Part shown: positions 18,114 to 26,425 of the stretch, piece after piece
Numbering within the stretch: the first letter of the stretch is position 1
Layout: the number at the start of each line of letters is the position of its first letter
Assembly: GCF_002741035.1 (NCBI RefSeq)
Contig: NZ_CP016808.1
Coordinates: 5,070,501-5,134,500 of the forward strand
Direction of reading: 5' to 3'
Source of the DNA: Paenibacillus sp. BIHB 4019
Lineage (GTDB): Bacteria; Bacillota; Bacilli; Paenibacillales; Paenibacillaceae
DNA length: 64,000 nucleotides
The notes under the pieces: model-generated
The model's database searches: none
What the model was told of the DNA's origin: nothing
What the model saw: the letters and a program-made list of their open reading frames with translations, nothing else
Position numbers and translations under genes: made by a program

Positions 18114-18143
18114 TTGATCAAATGTGAAATTTTTTGATATGAT
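18114..18143 (+). promoter_or_regulatory. Candidate promoter of the rhodanese gene
   Basis: TTGATC and TATGAT are spaced by 18 bp, about 44 bp before the rhodanese start codon. It diverges from the serA promoter about 10 bp away. Confidence 0.55.
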
Positions 18144-18186
18144 TCATGCATTGCCTGCTTAAATAGATAAAGGGGAGAGACGAGAC

Positions 18187-18513
18187 ATGAATAATTGGGA
18201 AGAGATCGAAGCGGATGTTTTTTTGCAGCTTTTGGAGAAAGGAAATATAGAGGCAGGGCAAGTCATTGACGTTCGGGAGTCGTTTGAATGGGACTATTAT
18301 CATCTAGAGCAATCTACGCTTATACCGATGAATACGATTCCTCATCACTTGGGACAATTAGCGGATGACAAGCCGCTTTATATCGTATGCGCACATGGCG
18401 TACGCAGCGCTAATGTTTGCGGATATTTAGAAAAGCAGGGCTATGGCAGCCTCCACAATGTAACCGGAGGAATGGCGGCCATAGCCCTGCTTCAAGGGTT
18501 TCAATACGACTAG
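18187..18513 (+). CDS. Single-domain rhodanese-like protein
   Basis: A 108-residue rhodanese domain, a fold used for persulfide transfer. The DVRE motif near residue 28 and the active-site loop IVCAHGVRS with the catalytic Cys near residue 66 are both intact, and the conserved NVTGGM follows. No signal peptide, so it is cytoplasmic. The ATG follows AAAGGGGAGA. It stands alone and is divergent from serA; the sulfur acceptor cannot be inferred. Confidence 0.88.
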   Translation: MNNWEEIEADVFLQLLEKGNIEAGQVIDVRESFEWDYYHLEQSTLIPMNTIPHHLGQLADDKPLYIVCAHGVRSANVCGYLEKQGYGSLHNVTGGMAAIALLQGFQYD

Positions 18514-18526
18514 CACAAGCAGTCTT

Positions 18527-19444
18527 TTAAGATGAGGTATTAGTGAAGAAAGGCAGCAGCGGCAGCACTTCCTTGCTGTACATTTGCTCGAAGCCGCTGC
18601 TATAGTCGCCATTGCGTACGGCGGCTGTATTCATCAGCAGCTCAGCAATGGCAGCGATGGAGCGGATTTTCATTTTGCTTGCTTGCCCCGTCTTAATAAA
18701 TTCATCGATCCGGATAACCAGATCCTGCGGATAGAAGTTCGTTAATTGCTTATGCGACAACAAATGGTCAGCCATCAATTTGTTTTTCACAATAAGGGGC
18801 AGCTTGTTCCATTTACTGATTTCCAAAATATTCGGGAACTTGTATTCGTTAGGAATGTCGCTGTTTACGGTAGCCGCCCATTTCATCATCGCGCTGTAAT
18901 ACGATTGCTGCGAGGAAAGGGATTGCTTCACAGCTGCCTGGTAAATGGAATCGTCATTAACGGCTGCGATGAGCTTCGCAGAATTGAGCGTCTTCGCTTT
19001 GTTCGCCGCTCTGTTTGACGTTTGCTCAAACAATTCAAGGCTTTTAATAACACTCGTCTGTGCTTCGCCGAGCAGTGGCGATTGCTGCATATTGAAGGAA
19101 GCGACCTCGCCTGCTTTTTTCTTGGCTAGCTTGGACAAATCCTTAAATATGGCGTTGCCATCGGCTGAATCATCCTGCTCCAGTTTTTTCAAAGCATTGA
19201 ACCATTCGTTTTGGAATTCACGGTAGGGCAGAAATACAGTATGATAGTAGGAGACAAGATCTTGCTGCTGATACGGAGTCGGCTTGGATTTAGCCTCACT
19301 GTTTAACTGTTTCATTTCGTAGCTGGTTTTAGTTTGCTCACTGCCGTACTGTACTCCATAGAAAAATGCGCCGACTGCGCAAACCAGCATAAAAATAAAA
19401 CCAATGCTGTAAAACATGGCGGAACGGGTTAGCTGCTTTTCCAT
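18527..19444 (-). CDS. Membrane-anchored protein of unknown function
   Basis: A 305-residue protein with a single N-terminal membrane helix (about residues 10-30, FYSIGFIFMLVCAVGAFFYG) and a helical, Lys/Ser/Gln-rich domain predicted outside the cell. I do not recognise a family. The start at 19444 follows AGGGAG by 7 bp; the frame is open 10 codons further upstream. It is convergent with the rhodanese gene, 13 bp away, with no obvious terminator between. Confidence 0.75.
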   Translation of the reverse strand: MEKQLTRSAMFYSIGFIFMLVCAVGAFFYGVQYGSEQTKTSYEMKQLNSEAKSKPTPYQQQDLVSYYHTVFLPYREFQNEWFNALKKLEQDDSADGNAIFKDLSKLAKKKAGEVASFNMQQSPLLGEAQTSVIKSLELFEQTSNRAANKAKTLNSAKLIAAVNDDSIYQAAVKQSLSSQQSYYSAMMKWAATVNSDIPNEYKFPNILEISKWNKLPLIVKNKLMADHLLSHKQLTNFYPQDLVIRIDEFIKTGQASKMKIRSIAAIAELLMNTAAVRNGDYSSGFEQMYSKEVLPLLPFFTNTSS

Positions 19445-19551
19445 AACAAAACTCCCTTTTATGTATGTATTCATTATTGCTCTCTTTTGCTGCCTGTGCG
19501 TACAGGTGAATTTACATCAAAAATACGAACCTCCAGGACGGGCGGGAAGTT

Positions 19552-20157
19552 ATGAAAAAATTCGACATCCGTAAAATTCGAGTGCGCAAGGTGACCGTTG
19601 ACGAGCTTGACGATCGCATGCTGCTCATTAATTTGTACATGACGCAAGCACTTACTTTTATTATCGGCTTGATATGGGTTTTATTTCAGCGTCAGAGCAT
19701 AATTCATTTATTTCATTTTCCAAAAGAGCTTGCCGTCGTATGGTTTGGACTAGGATTAGCGGCGGTTGTACTCATAGTAGATTTGTCCATTTCCCGCTTT
19801 GTGCCTGATGAAGCAGCCGATGATGGCGGCGTAAATGACCGGATTTTCCGTGAACGCCCGATTTGGCATATTATCGTATTGTCGTTCGTTGTCTCGGTAT
19901 GCGAGGAGCTGCTTTTCAGGGGCGCTTTGCAGCACGCTTTCGGGCCATATTGGACAAGCATCATCTTTGCAGCCATTCATGTCCGGTATTTAAAGCATTG
20001 GATTCCAACTGGACTTGTGTTTTCCATCAGCTACGGCTTAGGATGGATTTATATACAAACCGGCAGCTTATGGGCCCCAATTCTTGCACACTTTGCGATA
20101 GATATGATTATGGGCTTTATTATCAGATTCAGGAGGGAACCGAAAGGGCAATTATGA
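19552..20157 (+). CDS. CPBP-family intramembrane protease
   Basis: A 201-residue polytopic protein of the CPBP (CAAX protease and bacteriocin-processing, Abi) family. The EExxxR motif appears as CEELLFRGALQHAF near residue 125, followed by a His in FAAIHV near 143 and another in LAHFAIDM near 188, the expected metal ligands. Four or five hydrophobic helices are visible. Its substrate is unknown. The ATG follows GGACGGGCGGGAAG. The next small gene overlaps its stop by 4 bp. Confidence 0.85.
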   Translation: MKKFDIRKIRVRKVTVDELDDRMLLINLYMTQALTFIIGLIWVLFQRQSIIHLFHFPKELAVVWFGLGLAAVVLIVDLSISRFVPDEAADDGGVNDRIFRERPIWHIIVLSFVVSVCEELLFRGALQHAFGPYWTSIIFAAIHVRYLKHWIPTGLVFSISYGLGWIYIQTGSLWAPILAHFAIDMIMGFIIRFRREPKGQL

Positions 20158-20381
20158 GCAGGGTACAAAAATTCGGGAAAGCCACGCGCAAAGGGCCGTC
20201 GCCCGAGAAAACGGAAGCTCCCCGAATCGATGAAGAGGGAAGGGAGATCCTTCCCCCAAGACGGAAAAAGTTCCCTTCGGGCGCTAGCAAAGTAACGAGA
20301 TGGTATTATAATGTATTGTTTTTTCTCTTTTTGAGTTTGGTCGCAGGACTGTTCTGGTACGGATTGAAATATGCGAATTAA
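20154..20381 (+). CDS. Small membrane protein, translationally coupled
   Basis: A 75-residue protein beginning MSRVQKFGKATRKG, with a basic and proline-rich N-terminal half and one C-terminal membrane helix (about residues 52-72, VLFFLFLSLVAGLFWYG). The ATG lies inside the stop codon of the CPBP gene (ATGA overlap), with AGGAGGG about 20 bp upstream, so coupling is likely. I do not recognise the family. A longer frame covering it from 19863 is not supported by any ribosome site. Confidence 0.7.
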   Translation: MSRVQKFGKATRKGPSPEKTEAPRIDEEGREILPPRRKKFPSGASKVTRWYYNVLFFLFLSLVAGLFWYGLKYAN

Positions 20382-20411
20382 GCTAACGGAGCACTTGGCT
20401 GTCCCAAGCTT

Positions 20412-21281
20412 CTAATTCGCGAGGCCCGTATCAATTGCAGCCGGATCGATGAAGCCATAGCCCTTGTCTTCAAGCTGCATCAGCAGCTTGTCAAGCGCTT
20501 CAGCGGTCCAGGCCAGCTCATGCATTAAAATGTTGGCGCCCGGGTGCAGCTGTTCCAGCACACTCGCGACAACTTTGTCAGGATCTCCGGGAGATTTCTG
20601 TTCCCAATCAAGCGAACCATTGGACCACGTCATGTACAGCATGCCGTGGTTTTTGACGATTTCTTTAACGCTATCGTTGCCGGAGCCATAAGGGGGCCGG
20701 AAAAACGTTGGCGCTTCGCCGGTTAGCTTCATGACGCTATCCTGAACATCAGCAACCTGCTGCTCTACTTTGGCGGCGGATTCTTTTTTCAAATTGATGT
20801 GGTCCCAGGAGTGGTTGCCGATCGTCTGTCCGCGCTCATGAATGAGCGTCAGCAAATCAGGGTTCGCTTTAACCCGGTAGCCGTTTACGAAAAAGATCGC
20901 CTTAGCCTTATGCTTGTCCAGCGTATCAAGCAGGCTGGTCAGCACCTCCTTGTTGTGCGGGCCATCATCAAAGGTCAGCAGCACAACTTTATCCGTCGTT
21001 TCTTTATCAAGCGGTTTGAAACGGTATACGCTGTCCATTTTGTACAGCTTGGCAGCCGGTGCCTTGCTTGGCGACGGCGTTGCTTCTTCTGATGGCGTTG
21101 GCTCCTCTTGCTGAAGGGCAGGAGAAGCGGCAGTCGGCTGCTCGGCTGCTTGGCTTTCCTGTGCCGAAGCACTTTCCTGCGGCAGATTGCTGCCAGACGG
21201 AACGCTTTGCTGGCTGCAAGCGGCAGCAACCAATGCAGCTCCCAAAAGAACAGCAAGCGATGCGGTCATTCGTTTAAACAT
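20412..21281 (-). CDS. Polysaccharide deacetylase lipoprotein
   Basis: A 289-residue secreted lipoprotein with lipobox AAAC (Cys22), a linker rich in Ala, Pro, Glu and Ser to about residue 75, and a NodB-type carbohydrate esterase 4 domain. LTFDDGPH supplies the catalytic Asp and metal Asp, HSWDH the metal His residues and RPPYG the third motif. It should remove acetyl groups from peptidoglycan or another surface polysaccharide; which substrate cannot be told. GGAGG lies upstream of the ATG. Confidence 0.9.
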   Translation of the reverse strand: MFKRMTASLAVLLGAALVAAACSQQSVPSGSNLPQESASAQESQAAEQPTAASPALQQEEPTPSEEATPSPSKAPAAKLYKMDSVYRFKPLDKETTDKVVLLTFDDGPHNKEVLTSLLDTLDKHKAKAIFFVNGYRVKANPDLLTLIHERGQTIGNHSWDHINLKKESAAKVEQQVADVQDSVMKLTGEAPTFFRPPYGSGNDSVKEIVKNHGMLYMTWSNGSLDWEQKSPGDPDKVVASVLEQLHPGANILMHELAWTAEALDKLLMQLEDKGYGFIDPAAIDTGLAN

Positions 21282-21474
21282 AATGAACCTCCATTAATGT
21301 TGTAGTTGTCAATGGGTATTATTGTAGCATAATCAATCATGCTGTGTTTTGCAGGCCGCAGGATTTCCTTTATTAAGCAGGATAAATAAGAGGAGGCTAG
21401 CCACAATAAAGGGTGAAATCGAATATTGTTTGGGGATTTTTTAGGGCCCTAAATCAAGGAGGTTTTGTCCTACT

Positions 21475-21795
21475 ATGAGGCTAAGAGGATTTCTTCTCGG
21501 AGGGCTTGCCGGGGCAGCCGCTGCTCTGTATGTTGCCCGCAAGCGTCCAGGTACAGCTGCACTTGCAGCTGGCGTGCTGGCGAGCGCTTGTTCAACGATT
21601 GGCCACAAGGCGATGTCCTTGTGGAATGACGATTGGACGAAAAAGGCTGTAAACAAGGGCCCAAAGCGTACAGACGATACCGCCGGAAAATTCGGAGACG
21701 GCTGGGTTCAGATTGAAGCAATGATGAACAGTGATCCAGAGCTGAAACAGCAAGCCGAAGAGATCATGGCGGAATCGTCGAACAAGACACATTAA
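21475..21795 (+). CDS. Small conserved-looking protein of unknown function
   Basis: A 106-residue protein with a glycine/alanine-rich hydrophobic N-terminus (about residues 5-45) resembling a membrane helix hairpin, and a charged C-terminal half (DPELKQQAEEIMAESS). Good ribosome site AAGGAGG 12 bp before the ATG. It somewhat resembles YtxH-like stress proteins in layout, but the resemblance is too weak for a call. It is followed by a terminator. Confidence 0.7.
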   Translation: MRLRGFLLGGLAGAAAALYVARKRPGTAALAAGVLASACSTIGHKAMSLWNDDWTKKAVNKGPKRTDDTAGKFGDGWVQIEAMMNSDPELKQQAEEIMAESSNKTH

Positions 21796-21812
21796 CCAAC
21801 AGTTTCTGGAAG

Positions 21813-21863
21813 GAATCGTTTGAACGAGGCACTGAAAAAGTGCAGATTCGAACGATTCTTTTT
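21813..21863 (+). terminator. Terminator after the 106-aa gene
   Basis: GAATCGTT pairs with AACGATTC, with an inner CACT/AGTG stem, then TTTTTG. Confidence 0.85.
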
Positions 21864-21919
21864 GCCTATTTTAGGTGCAATCCGAGTTTGAACATGATAA
21901 AGTAGTTACATAGTTTGAT

Positions 21920-21949
21920 TTGACCATTTTGGTCACATCTTCTTATAAA
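21920..21949 (+). promoter_or_regulatory. mecA: Candidate mecA promoter
   Basis: TTGACC and TATAAA are spaced 18 bp, about 45 bp before the mecA start. Confidence 0.6.
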
Positions 21950-21993
21950 TTTCATACGCTGTTACAACAGATGCTGCAGAGGAGGATCCTGTC

Positions 21994-22608
21994 ATGAAGA
22001 TCGAACGACTTAGTCAGGACAAGATAAAAATATTTCTGACGTTCGACGACCTGCTGGAACGAGGGATCCAGAAGGACGACATGTGGCGCGAAATTCCAAA
22101 GGTGCACGAACTATTCAGTGAAATGATGGATCAAGCATACAGTGAACTTGGATTCGATGCCAGCGGACCGTTAGCGGTCGAAGTGTTTGCCCTGCCGGCC
22201 CAAGGTATGGTCGTGATTGTCACTCGCGGCAAAATGAACGGAAGCTCGGAAGAGAGAACGTCCGATGATGATGACGCAGATGACGAAATTTACGAAATGG
22301 AAGTGACGCTTGAGCAAAGCGATATCGTCATGTATTCCTTTCGGGATTTCGAGGATGTTATACAGGTTTGCAGACAGCTGCAAGCCGCTGCCCTGACAGA
22401 AGATGGGCGCCTGTATGCTTACAATAATAAATATATACTGGCGCTGGAACCGGCTTTGATTGAAACGTCCCGCCACAATGCCGTTATTGCCCTGCTGGCA
22501 GAATACGGCGAAGCCACATCGGTCACTTATGCGATGCTGGAGGAATACGGGAAAGTAATCATGCCTTCCGAGGCTGTGAAAGAAATATGCACTCATTTTT
22601 TCAACTAG
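21994..22608 (+). CDS. mecA: Adaptor protein MecA
   Basis: MecA delivers substrates such as ComK to the ClpC-ClpP protease and so controls competence and protein turnover. The N-terminal substrate-binding part reads MKIERLSQDKIKIFLTFDDLLERGI; an acidic linker (SSEERTSDDDDADDE) separates it from the ClpC-binding C-terminal domain beginning near residue 100 with FRDFEDVIQVCRQL. The length is 204 aa (B. subtilis 218). The ATG follows GAGGAGG. It has its own promoter. Confidence 0.94.
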   Translation: MKIERLSQDKIKIFLTFDDLLERGIQKDDMWREIPKVHELFSEMMDQAYSELGFDASGPLAVEVFALPAQGMVVIVTRGKMNGSSEERTSDDDDADDEIYEMEVTLEQSDIVMYSFRDFEDVIQVCRQLQAAALTEDGRLYAYNNKYILALEPALIETSRHNAVIALLAEYGEATSVTYAMLEEYGKVIMPSEAVKEICTHFFN

Positions 22609-22991
22609 GCAATGCTTAAGCGAAGAGGGCGCAATGAACGGAGCATCTGCAGGAGCTGTTAAGCCTGCTGGTGCTCTTCTTCTTTTTATGTAATCGTACA
22701 AGCGCTGGTCGACACCAAAGTTAGGGAAACGGCAATGGCGCGAGGTGTTGCCATTATAATAATTGGTATATCCGATGTGTCTGTAGCGTTGTATAATAAA
22801 GAGGAACTTGACATCTCTGATTGGTTGGACAAGCAGGATTAGCTGGGCAGTAGGACACAGAATCTTGGTCTACACTGAACGGATGCATAATAATGAGGGC
22901 TATTACAGGGATGATGTAGAAATAGATAGGCTGCCTTCCGCTATCGAGGGTGGTTGCAGCAGGCACGGCATGGGGGGGGTGAAGAACGGCG
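22609..22991. other. Intergenic gap between mecA and prsW
   Basis: A hairpin at about 22622-22688 (GAAGAG..CTCTTC with an inner GC-rich stem, then TTCTTTTT) is a likely mecA terminator. TATAAT-like hexamers occur at 22755 and 22792, but no matching -35 is clear. The open frame running from 22808 into prsW in another phase has no ribosome site and I regard it as a shadow. Confidence 0.5.
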
Positions 22992-23690
22992 ATGATGTGG
23001 ATCTCTGTCTTGACAGCAGCTGTGGCACCAGGAATAGCACTGCTGACTTATTTATATTTAAAGGACAAATACGATACGGAGCCTATTCATATGGTCGTCC
23101 GGATGTTCTTGCTGGGCGTGCTGATCGTGCTGCCGATTATGGTTGTGCAGCGCGGCTTGCAGCTTTGGTGGGGCGATAATCCAGTCGTTTTTTCTTTTAT
23201 TCAATCGGCTGGCGTAGAGGAATTTATGAAATGGTTCGTTCTTTATCATTTTATTTACAATCATACGGAGTTTGACGAACCTTACGACGGCATCGTGTAC
23301 GCCGGTTCCATATCGCTAGGATTTGCGACGCTCGAAAATGTGATGTATGCCTTTCTGGTTCCCGCGTCGTTCGGCTCGCTCGTTATGAGGGCGCTGCTTC
23401 CCGTATCGGGACATGCCCTCTTCGGCATTATGATGGGCTATTACGTAGGCAAAGCGAAGTTCGAGAGCAATGGCAAAAAACGCAGAAATTATATTATCGT
23501 ATCGTTTCTGCTGCCGATTATGCTGCACGGCAGCTATGACTGGATTATGATTACGATGCGTTCCAGCTGGATCTGGTTCATCATTCCGTTCATGGCAGTG
23601 TTATGGGTCGTTGGCCTCCGAAAAATGCAGCGGGCCAACTCGCGATCGCCATTTCGTTTTTTGAAGCGGGATGAAGAGGTTAAATTGTAA
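22992..23690 (+). CDS. prsW: Intramembrane protease PrsW
   Basis: PrsW performs site-1 cleavage of the anti-sigma factor RsiW in B. subtilis, releasing SigW. The 232-residue polytopic protein matches closely: APGIALLTYLYLKDKYDTEP, VEEFMKWFVLY with the essential Glu pair, FDEPYDGIVYAGSISLGFATLEN and RALLPVSGHALFG with the membrane His. No sigW/rsiW pair lies in this window. The ATG follows a run of G bases (GGGGGGGGTGA). It sits upstream of the ypeB and cmk genes, as in B. subtilis. Confidence 0.93.
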   Translation: MMWISVLTAAVAPGIALLTYLYLKDKYDTEPIHMVVRMFLLGVLIVLPIMVVQRGLQLWWGDNPVVFSFIQSAGVEEFMKWFVLYHFIYNHTEFDEPYDGIVYAGSISLGFATLENVMYAFLVPASFGSLVMRALLPVSGHALFGIMMGYYVGKAKFESNGKKRRNYIIVSFLLPIMLHGSYDWIMITMRSSWIWFIIPFMAVLWVVGLRKMQRANSRSPFRFLKRDEEVKL

Positions 23691-23745
23691 GGCAGCCGTC
23701 CATACTGAAAGCTAGAGAATATTTTTCGATAAGCTGGAGGTAGGG

Positions 23746-23904
23746 ATGGAAGCAGTCAGAGTGAAAGTAACCATTCGCTGCAATGTGTGTGGCGAGAAGT
23801 TCGTTTTGCGGGGCAAGCGCGAAGGCAGCGGCGTAGATACTGGTTTTAAGCAGTGCATTTGCAACAACATCGACGATCTTGATATTGAAGAACATAGTTT
23901 TTAA
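23746..23904 (+). CDS. 52-residue cysteine-rich protein, zinc-ribbon-like
   Basis: A short frame beginning MEAVRVKVTIRCNVCGEKF, with Cys12-x2-Cys15 and Cys37-x-Cys39 arranged like a zinc-binding knuckle pair, and an acidic C-terminus. GGAGG at 23736-23740 lies well placed before the ATG. It sits between prsW and ypeB and is followed at once by a long hairpin. I do not know a named family; a small metal-binding protein is the most that can be said. Confidence 0.7.
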   Translation: MEAVRVKVTIRCNVCGEKFVLRGKREGSGVDTGFKQCICNNIDDLDIEEHSF

Positions 23905-23919
23905 ACAAATTGAATGCAT

Positions 23920-23976
23920 AAAGCTCCTTTCAGCAAACCAAACTAACACCAGGTTTGCACAAGAAAGGAGCTTTTT
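23920..23976 (+). terminator. Hairpin/terminator overlapping the ypeB ribosome site
   Basis: AAAGCTCCTTTC pairs perfectly with GAAAGGAGCTTT (12 bp), with an inner GCAAACC/GGTTTGC stem, and is followed by TTG. The right arm contains AAAGGAG, the ribosome site of ypeB, whose ATG is at 23979. As RNA it could act as a terminator for the upstream genes, as a sequestering hairpin for ypeB, or as both. Confidence 0.8.
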
Positions 23977-23978
23977 GT

Positions 23979-25346
23979 ATGGTTTATAAACGGATAAGCG
24001 CGGTGCTGTTCCCAATTGCGGCTATTTTGCTCGTAGGTTCGCTCTATTGGGGCTATCAGGAGCATCAGGAGAAAAACGCTGTATTGATGAAGGCGGAAAA
24101 TCAGTATCAACGGGCGTTCCATAATTTAACTTACCATGTGGATAAGCTGCATCAGCAGCTTGGCAATACGTTAGCCGTCAATTCCACCTCGCAAGCGTAT
24201 CACCGAAAAGGGCTCGTTAACGTATGGCGGCTCACAAGCGAGGCGCAGAACGAAATTAGCCAGCTGCCGCTGTCGATGCTTCCATTTGACAAGGCGGAGG
24301 AGTTTTTGTCGCGCATTTCCAATTTTGCCTATAAAACGTCCGTTCGCGATTTGACGAAGCAGCCGCTGTCTGAGGATGAATTCAAAACCCTCAAAACGCT
24401 GTACGCCAACTCCAAGGATATTTCAAAAGATTTGCAGGGCATGCAGGAAAAAGTGCTCTCGAATCATTTGCGCTGGATGGACGTTGAGCTTTCATTGGCT
24501 GCGAAGGAAGCCAAGGGCGACCAGACGATTGTCGATGGCTTCAAAGGTGTCGATAAGAAGGTAAGCAGCTATCCGGAAATTAACTGGGGTCCTTCGGTTT
24601 CAAGCATGTACGAGAAGCGCCCAATCAGCATGTTGAGCGGTAAAGCTGTTACGCCAGAGGAAATTAAGCAGCGCGCTGCCAAGTTTGCCGGCAAAAAAGG
24701 CGATGGCAAAGAAATTCGCGTTGCTGAAAATGGCAAAGGCACGGAATATGCCTCGTATTCCGCAGTGTTGTCCGAGCATAAGTCGGGCAGTACGATCCAT
24801 ATGGATTTTTCGCAAAAGGGCGGCCAACTGATCGCTTATATGGATCCCCGTGAAATTGGAGAGAAGCAGCTGGATATTGAGCAGGCGCGGTCTGCGGCTG
24901 AAAAGTTTTTGAATGAGCATGGCTTTGACGGCATGAAGGCGGTCAGCTATGACGCTTATGATAATGCAGGAACGTTCGGCTTCGTCGGCAACCAGGACGA
25001 TGTACTGATTTATCCAGACAAGCTGACGGTCAAGGTTGCGCTTGATAATGGAGATATAGCGGCGCTGCAAGCGAATGAATATGTGTTCGAGCATCATAAG
25101 CGGACGCTGCCGAAGGCAGGCATCTCCAAAGCAGACGCGCGCAAGGCGCTGAACCCGGATATGAAAGTGTCCAAAGAGCAGATGGCGCTGATCAAAAATG
25201 ATGACGGCAATGAAGTGCTGTGCTATGAATATACGGGCCGGATCAATGATAGCGATTACCGCATTTACATTAATGCAGACAGCGGTATGGAAGAATCGAT
25301 TGAAGTGCTGTCTTCGCTTGACAAAGTGGCAAGTTCCGGTAAATAA
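23979..25346 (+). CDS. ypeB: Germination protein YpeB
   Basis: YpeB is needed to localise and stabilise the spore cortex-lytic enzyme SleB. The 455-residue protein has an N-terminal membrane anchor (about residues 6-25), a helical region with YQRAFHNLTYHVDKLHQQLG, and C-terminal PepSY-like repeats (EKQLDIEQARSAAEKFLNEHG). The usual partner sleB is not adjacent; prsW and a 52-residue gene lie upstream instead. Translation starts at 23979, the frame's earlier codons having no ribosome site. Confidence 0.93.
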   Translation: MVYKRISAVLFPIAAILLVGSLYWGYQEHQEKNAVLMKAENQYQRAFHNLTYHVDKLHQQLGNTLAVNSTSQAYHRKGLVNVWRLTSEAQNEISQLPLSMLPFDKAEEFLSRISNFAYKTSVRDLTKQPLSEDEFKTLKTLYANSKDISKDLQGMQEKVLSNHLRWMDVELSLAAKEAKGDQTIVDGFKGVDKKVSSYPEINWGPSVSSMYEKRPISMLSGKAVTPEEIKQRAAKFAGKKGDGKEIRVAENGKGTEYASYSAVLSEHKSGSTIHMDFSQKGGQLIAYMDPREIGEKQLDIEQARSAAEKFLNEHGFDGMKAVSYDAYDNAGTFGFVGNQDDVLIYPDKLTVKVALDNGDIAALQANEYVFEHHKRTLPKAGISKADARKALNPDMKVSKEQMALIKNDDGNEVLCYEYTGRINDSDYRIYINADSGMEESIEVLSSLDKVASSGK

Positions 25347-25405
25347 CCATATGGCTCCTCTCTATATGTCGTGTTATAATGACAGCATTATAGGGGGGAG
25401 CCAAC

Positions 25406-26059
25406 TTGTTGCCGAAAATTAATCAAATGTTATTTTTCCAAATTGCTTCTTCTGATGAAGCAGAAGCTGCCATCGAGTACAAGGCGCGTATTGCCGAGGT
25501 GCTGGATGAAGGTTTTTTGATTGAGAACCCAATAAATAGCCAAAATGGCAGAATGAAAAGAATGTTTTTGGGAGACGAGCTTTCGGTCTATTTTGTATCG
25601 GAGGACGGAATCAAGCATTTCTTTAATTCCCACGTTCTTGGTTTCCGGGAAGACGTCGTCAAGCTGGTCAAAATTCGGAAGCCGGACCTTGACCAGATTA
25701 CAAAGGTGCAGCGGCGCAATTTTCTGCGGGTAGCTGCAGAGCTTGAAATCGCAGTAAAAACGCCGGATCAGGTCCGCTTCGTGGCGCTTACAGATGATGT
25801 TGGAGGCGGCGGAATCTCGTTCATTTGCGATGGGAAATGGCCGATTTCCCAAGGTCAGGTGCTGGAGTGCTGGCTGCTTGTTCCTTATAAAAATGGGTCC
25901 ATAGAGCATGCATCCTTCAATGCGGAAATCGTGCGGGTCGTAAAGCTTGAAACGGGGCGCAATCAGGCGATGATTAAATTTGCCGGCATTAATGATTCAG
26001 ACCGCCAGCGGATTATTCGCTATTGCTTTGAGCGCCAGCTGGAATTCCGCAACCGCTGA
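25406..26059 (+). CDS. PilZ/YcgR-type c-di-GMP receptor (YpfA, MotI-like)
   Basis: A 217-residue protein with an N-terminal YcgR-like domain and a C-terminal PilZ domain. The c-di-GMP binding residues are visible: RRNFLRV (RxxxR) near residue 106 and a DxxxxG-type DDVGGGGISF near 130. In B. subtilis the equivalent YpfA (DgrA/MotI) binds c-di-GMP and brakes the flagellar motor. The length equals that of YpfA. The TTG start follows AGGGGGGAG, and gene order (ypeB-ypfA-ypfB-cmk) is conserved. Confidence 0.92.
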   Translation: MLPKINQMLFFQIASSDEAEAAIEYKARIAEVLDEGFLIENPINSQNGRMKRMFLGDELSVYFVSEDGIKHFFNSHVLGFREDVVKLVKIRKPDLDQITKVQRRNFLRVAAELEIAVKTPDQVRFVALTDDVGGGGISFICDGKWPISQGQVLECWLLVPYKNGSIEHASFNAEIVRVVKLETGRNQAMIKFAGINDSDRQRIIRYCFERQLEFRNR

Positions 26060-26118
26060 ATAGCTGGGCCGCCCTCTAGGCATGCTATCCTTTAACAGGG
26101 ATAGAAGGGAATGATTGC

Positions 26119-26349
26119 ATGGCTCGCGCGTCTGGGCAAAGCCGGAAACGGCAGGAGGGACAAGCTTCTGGCCAGTCTTTTTCAGTTTCGTTTGATAAAA
26201 TAGGAAAAGGGCTCGGCATCGTGGCTGCCGCGCTGCTTATCGCATGTTTGCTTGCGCAAACAGCGCTGCAAAGCAGCACGGTCAGACACTTGCTGTCGGG
26301 AGCCGAGCGCATGGAAGGAACCCGTCTGCAAGGACAGGTTTCTTCATAA
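26119..26349 (+). CDS. Small membrane protein (YpfB-like, DUF5359)
   Basis: A 76-residue protein with a basic N-terminus and one membrane helix (about residues 34-52, GIVAAALLIACLLAQTAL). Its place between the PilZ gene and cmk is that of ypfB in B. subtilis; sequence similarity is slight, so the family call rests mainly on position and layout. The ATG has GGGAATG-like upstream sequence with weak ribosome-site character. Confidence 0.65.
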   Translation: MARASGQSRKRQEGQASGQSFSVSFDKIGKGLGIVAAALLIACLLAQTALQSSTVRHLLSGAERMEGTRLQGQVSS

Positions 26350-26386
26350 TGCGTTCAAATGCCTAAAAGCAAGGTGGAGGGTGTTT

Positions 26387-26415
26387 TTGCATCCGCTCGT
26401 ATAGTGTGGTATAAT
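26387..26415 (+). promoter_or_regulatory. cmk: Candidate cmk promoter
   Basis: TTGCAT and TATAAT are spaced exactly 17 bp. The inferred transcription start near 26422 lies only a few bases before the hairpin at 26426. Confidence 0.65.
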
Positions 26416-26425
26416 TTTCACGTCC

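Noticed and set aside
19863..20381. 172-codon frame covering the small membrane protein
   Set aside because: Its first 97 codons overlap the CPBP protease gene out of frame. The ATG at 20154, coupled to the CPBP stop, explains the real gene.
22808..23179. Plus-strand frame of 123 codons before prsW
   Set aside because: It overlaps the prsW coding start in another phase, has no ribosome site and no recognisable domain.
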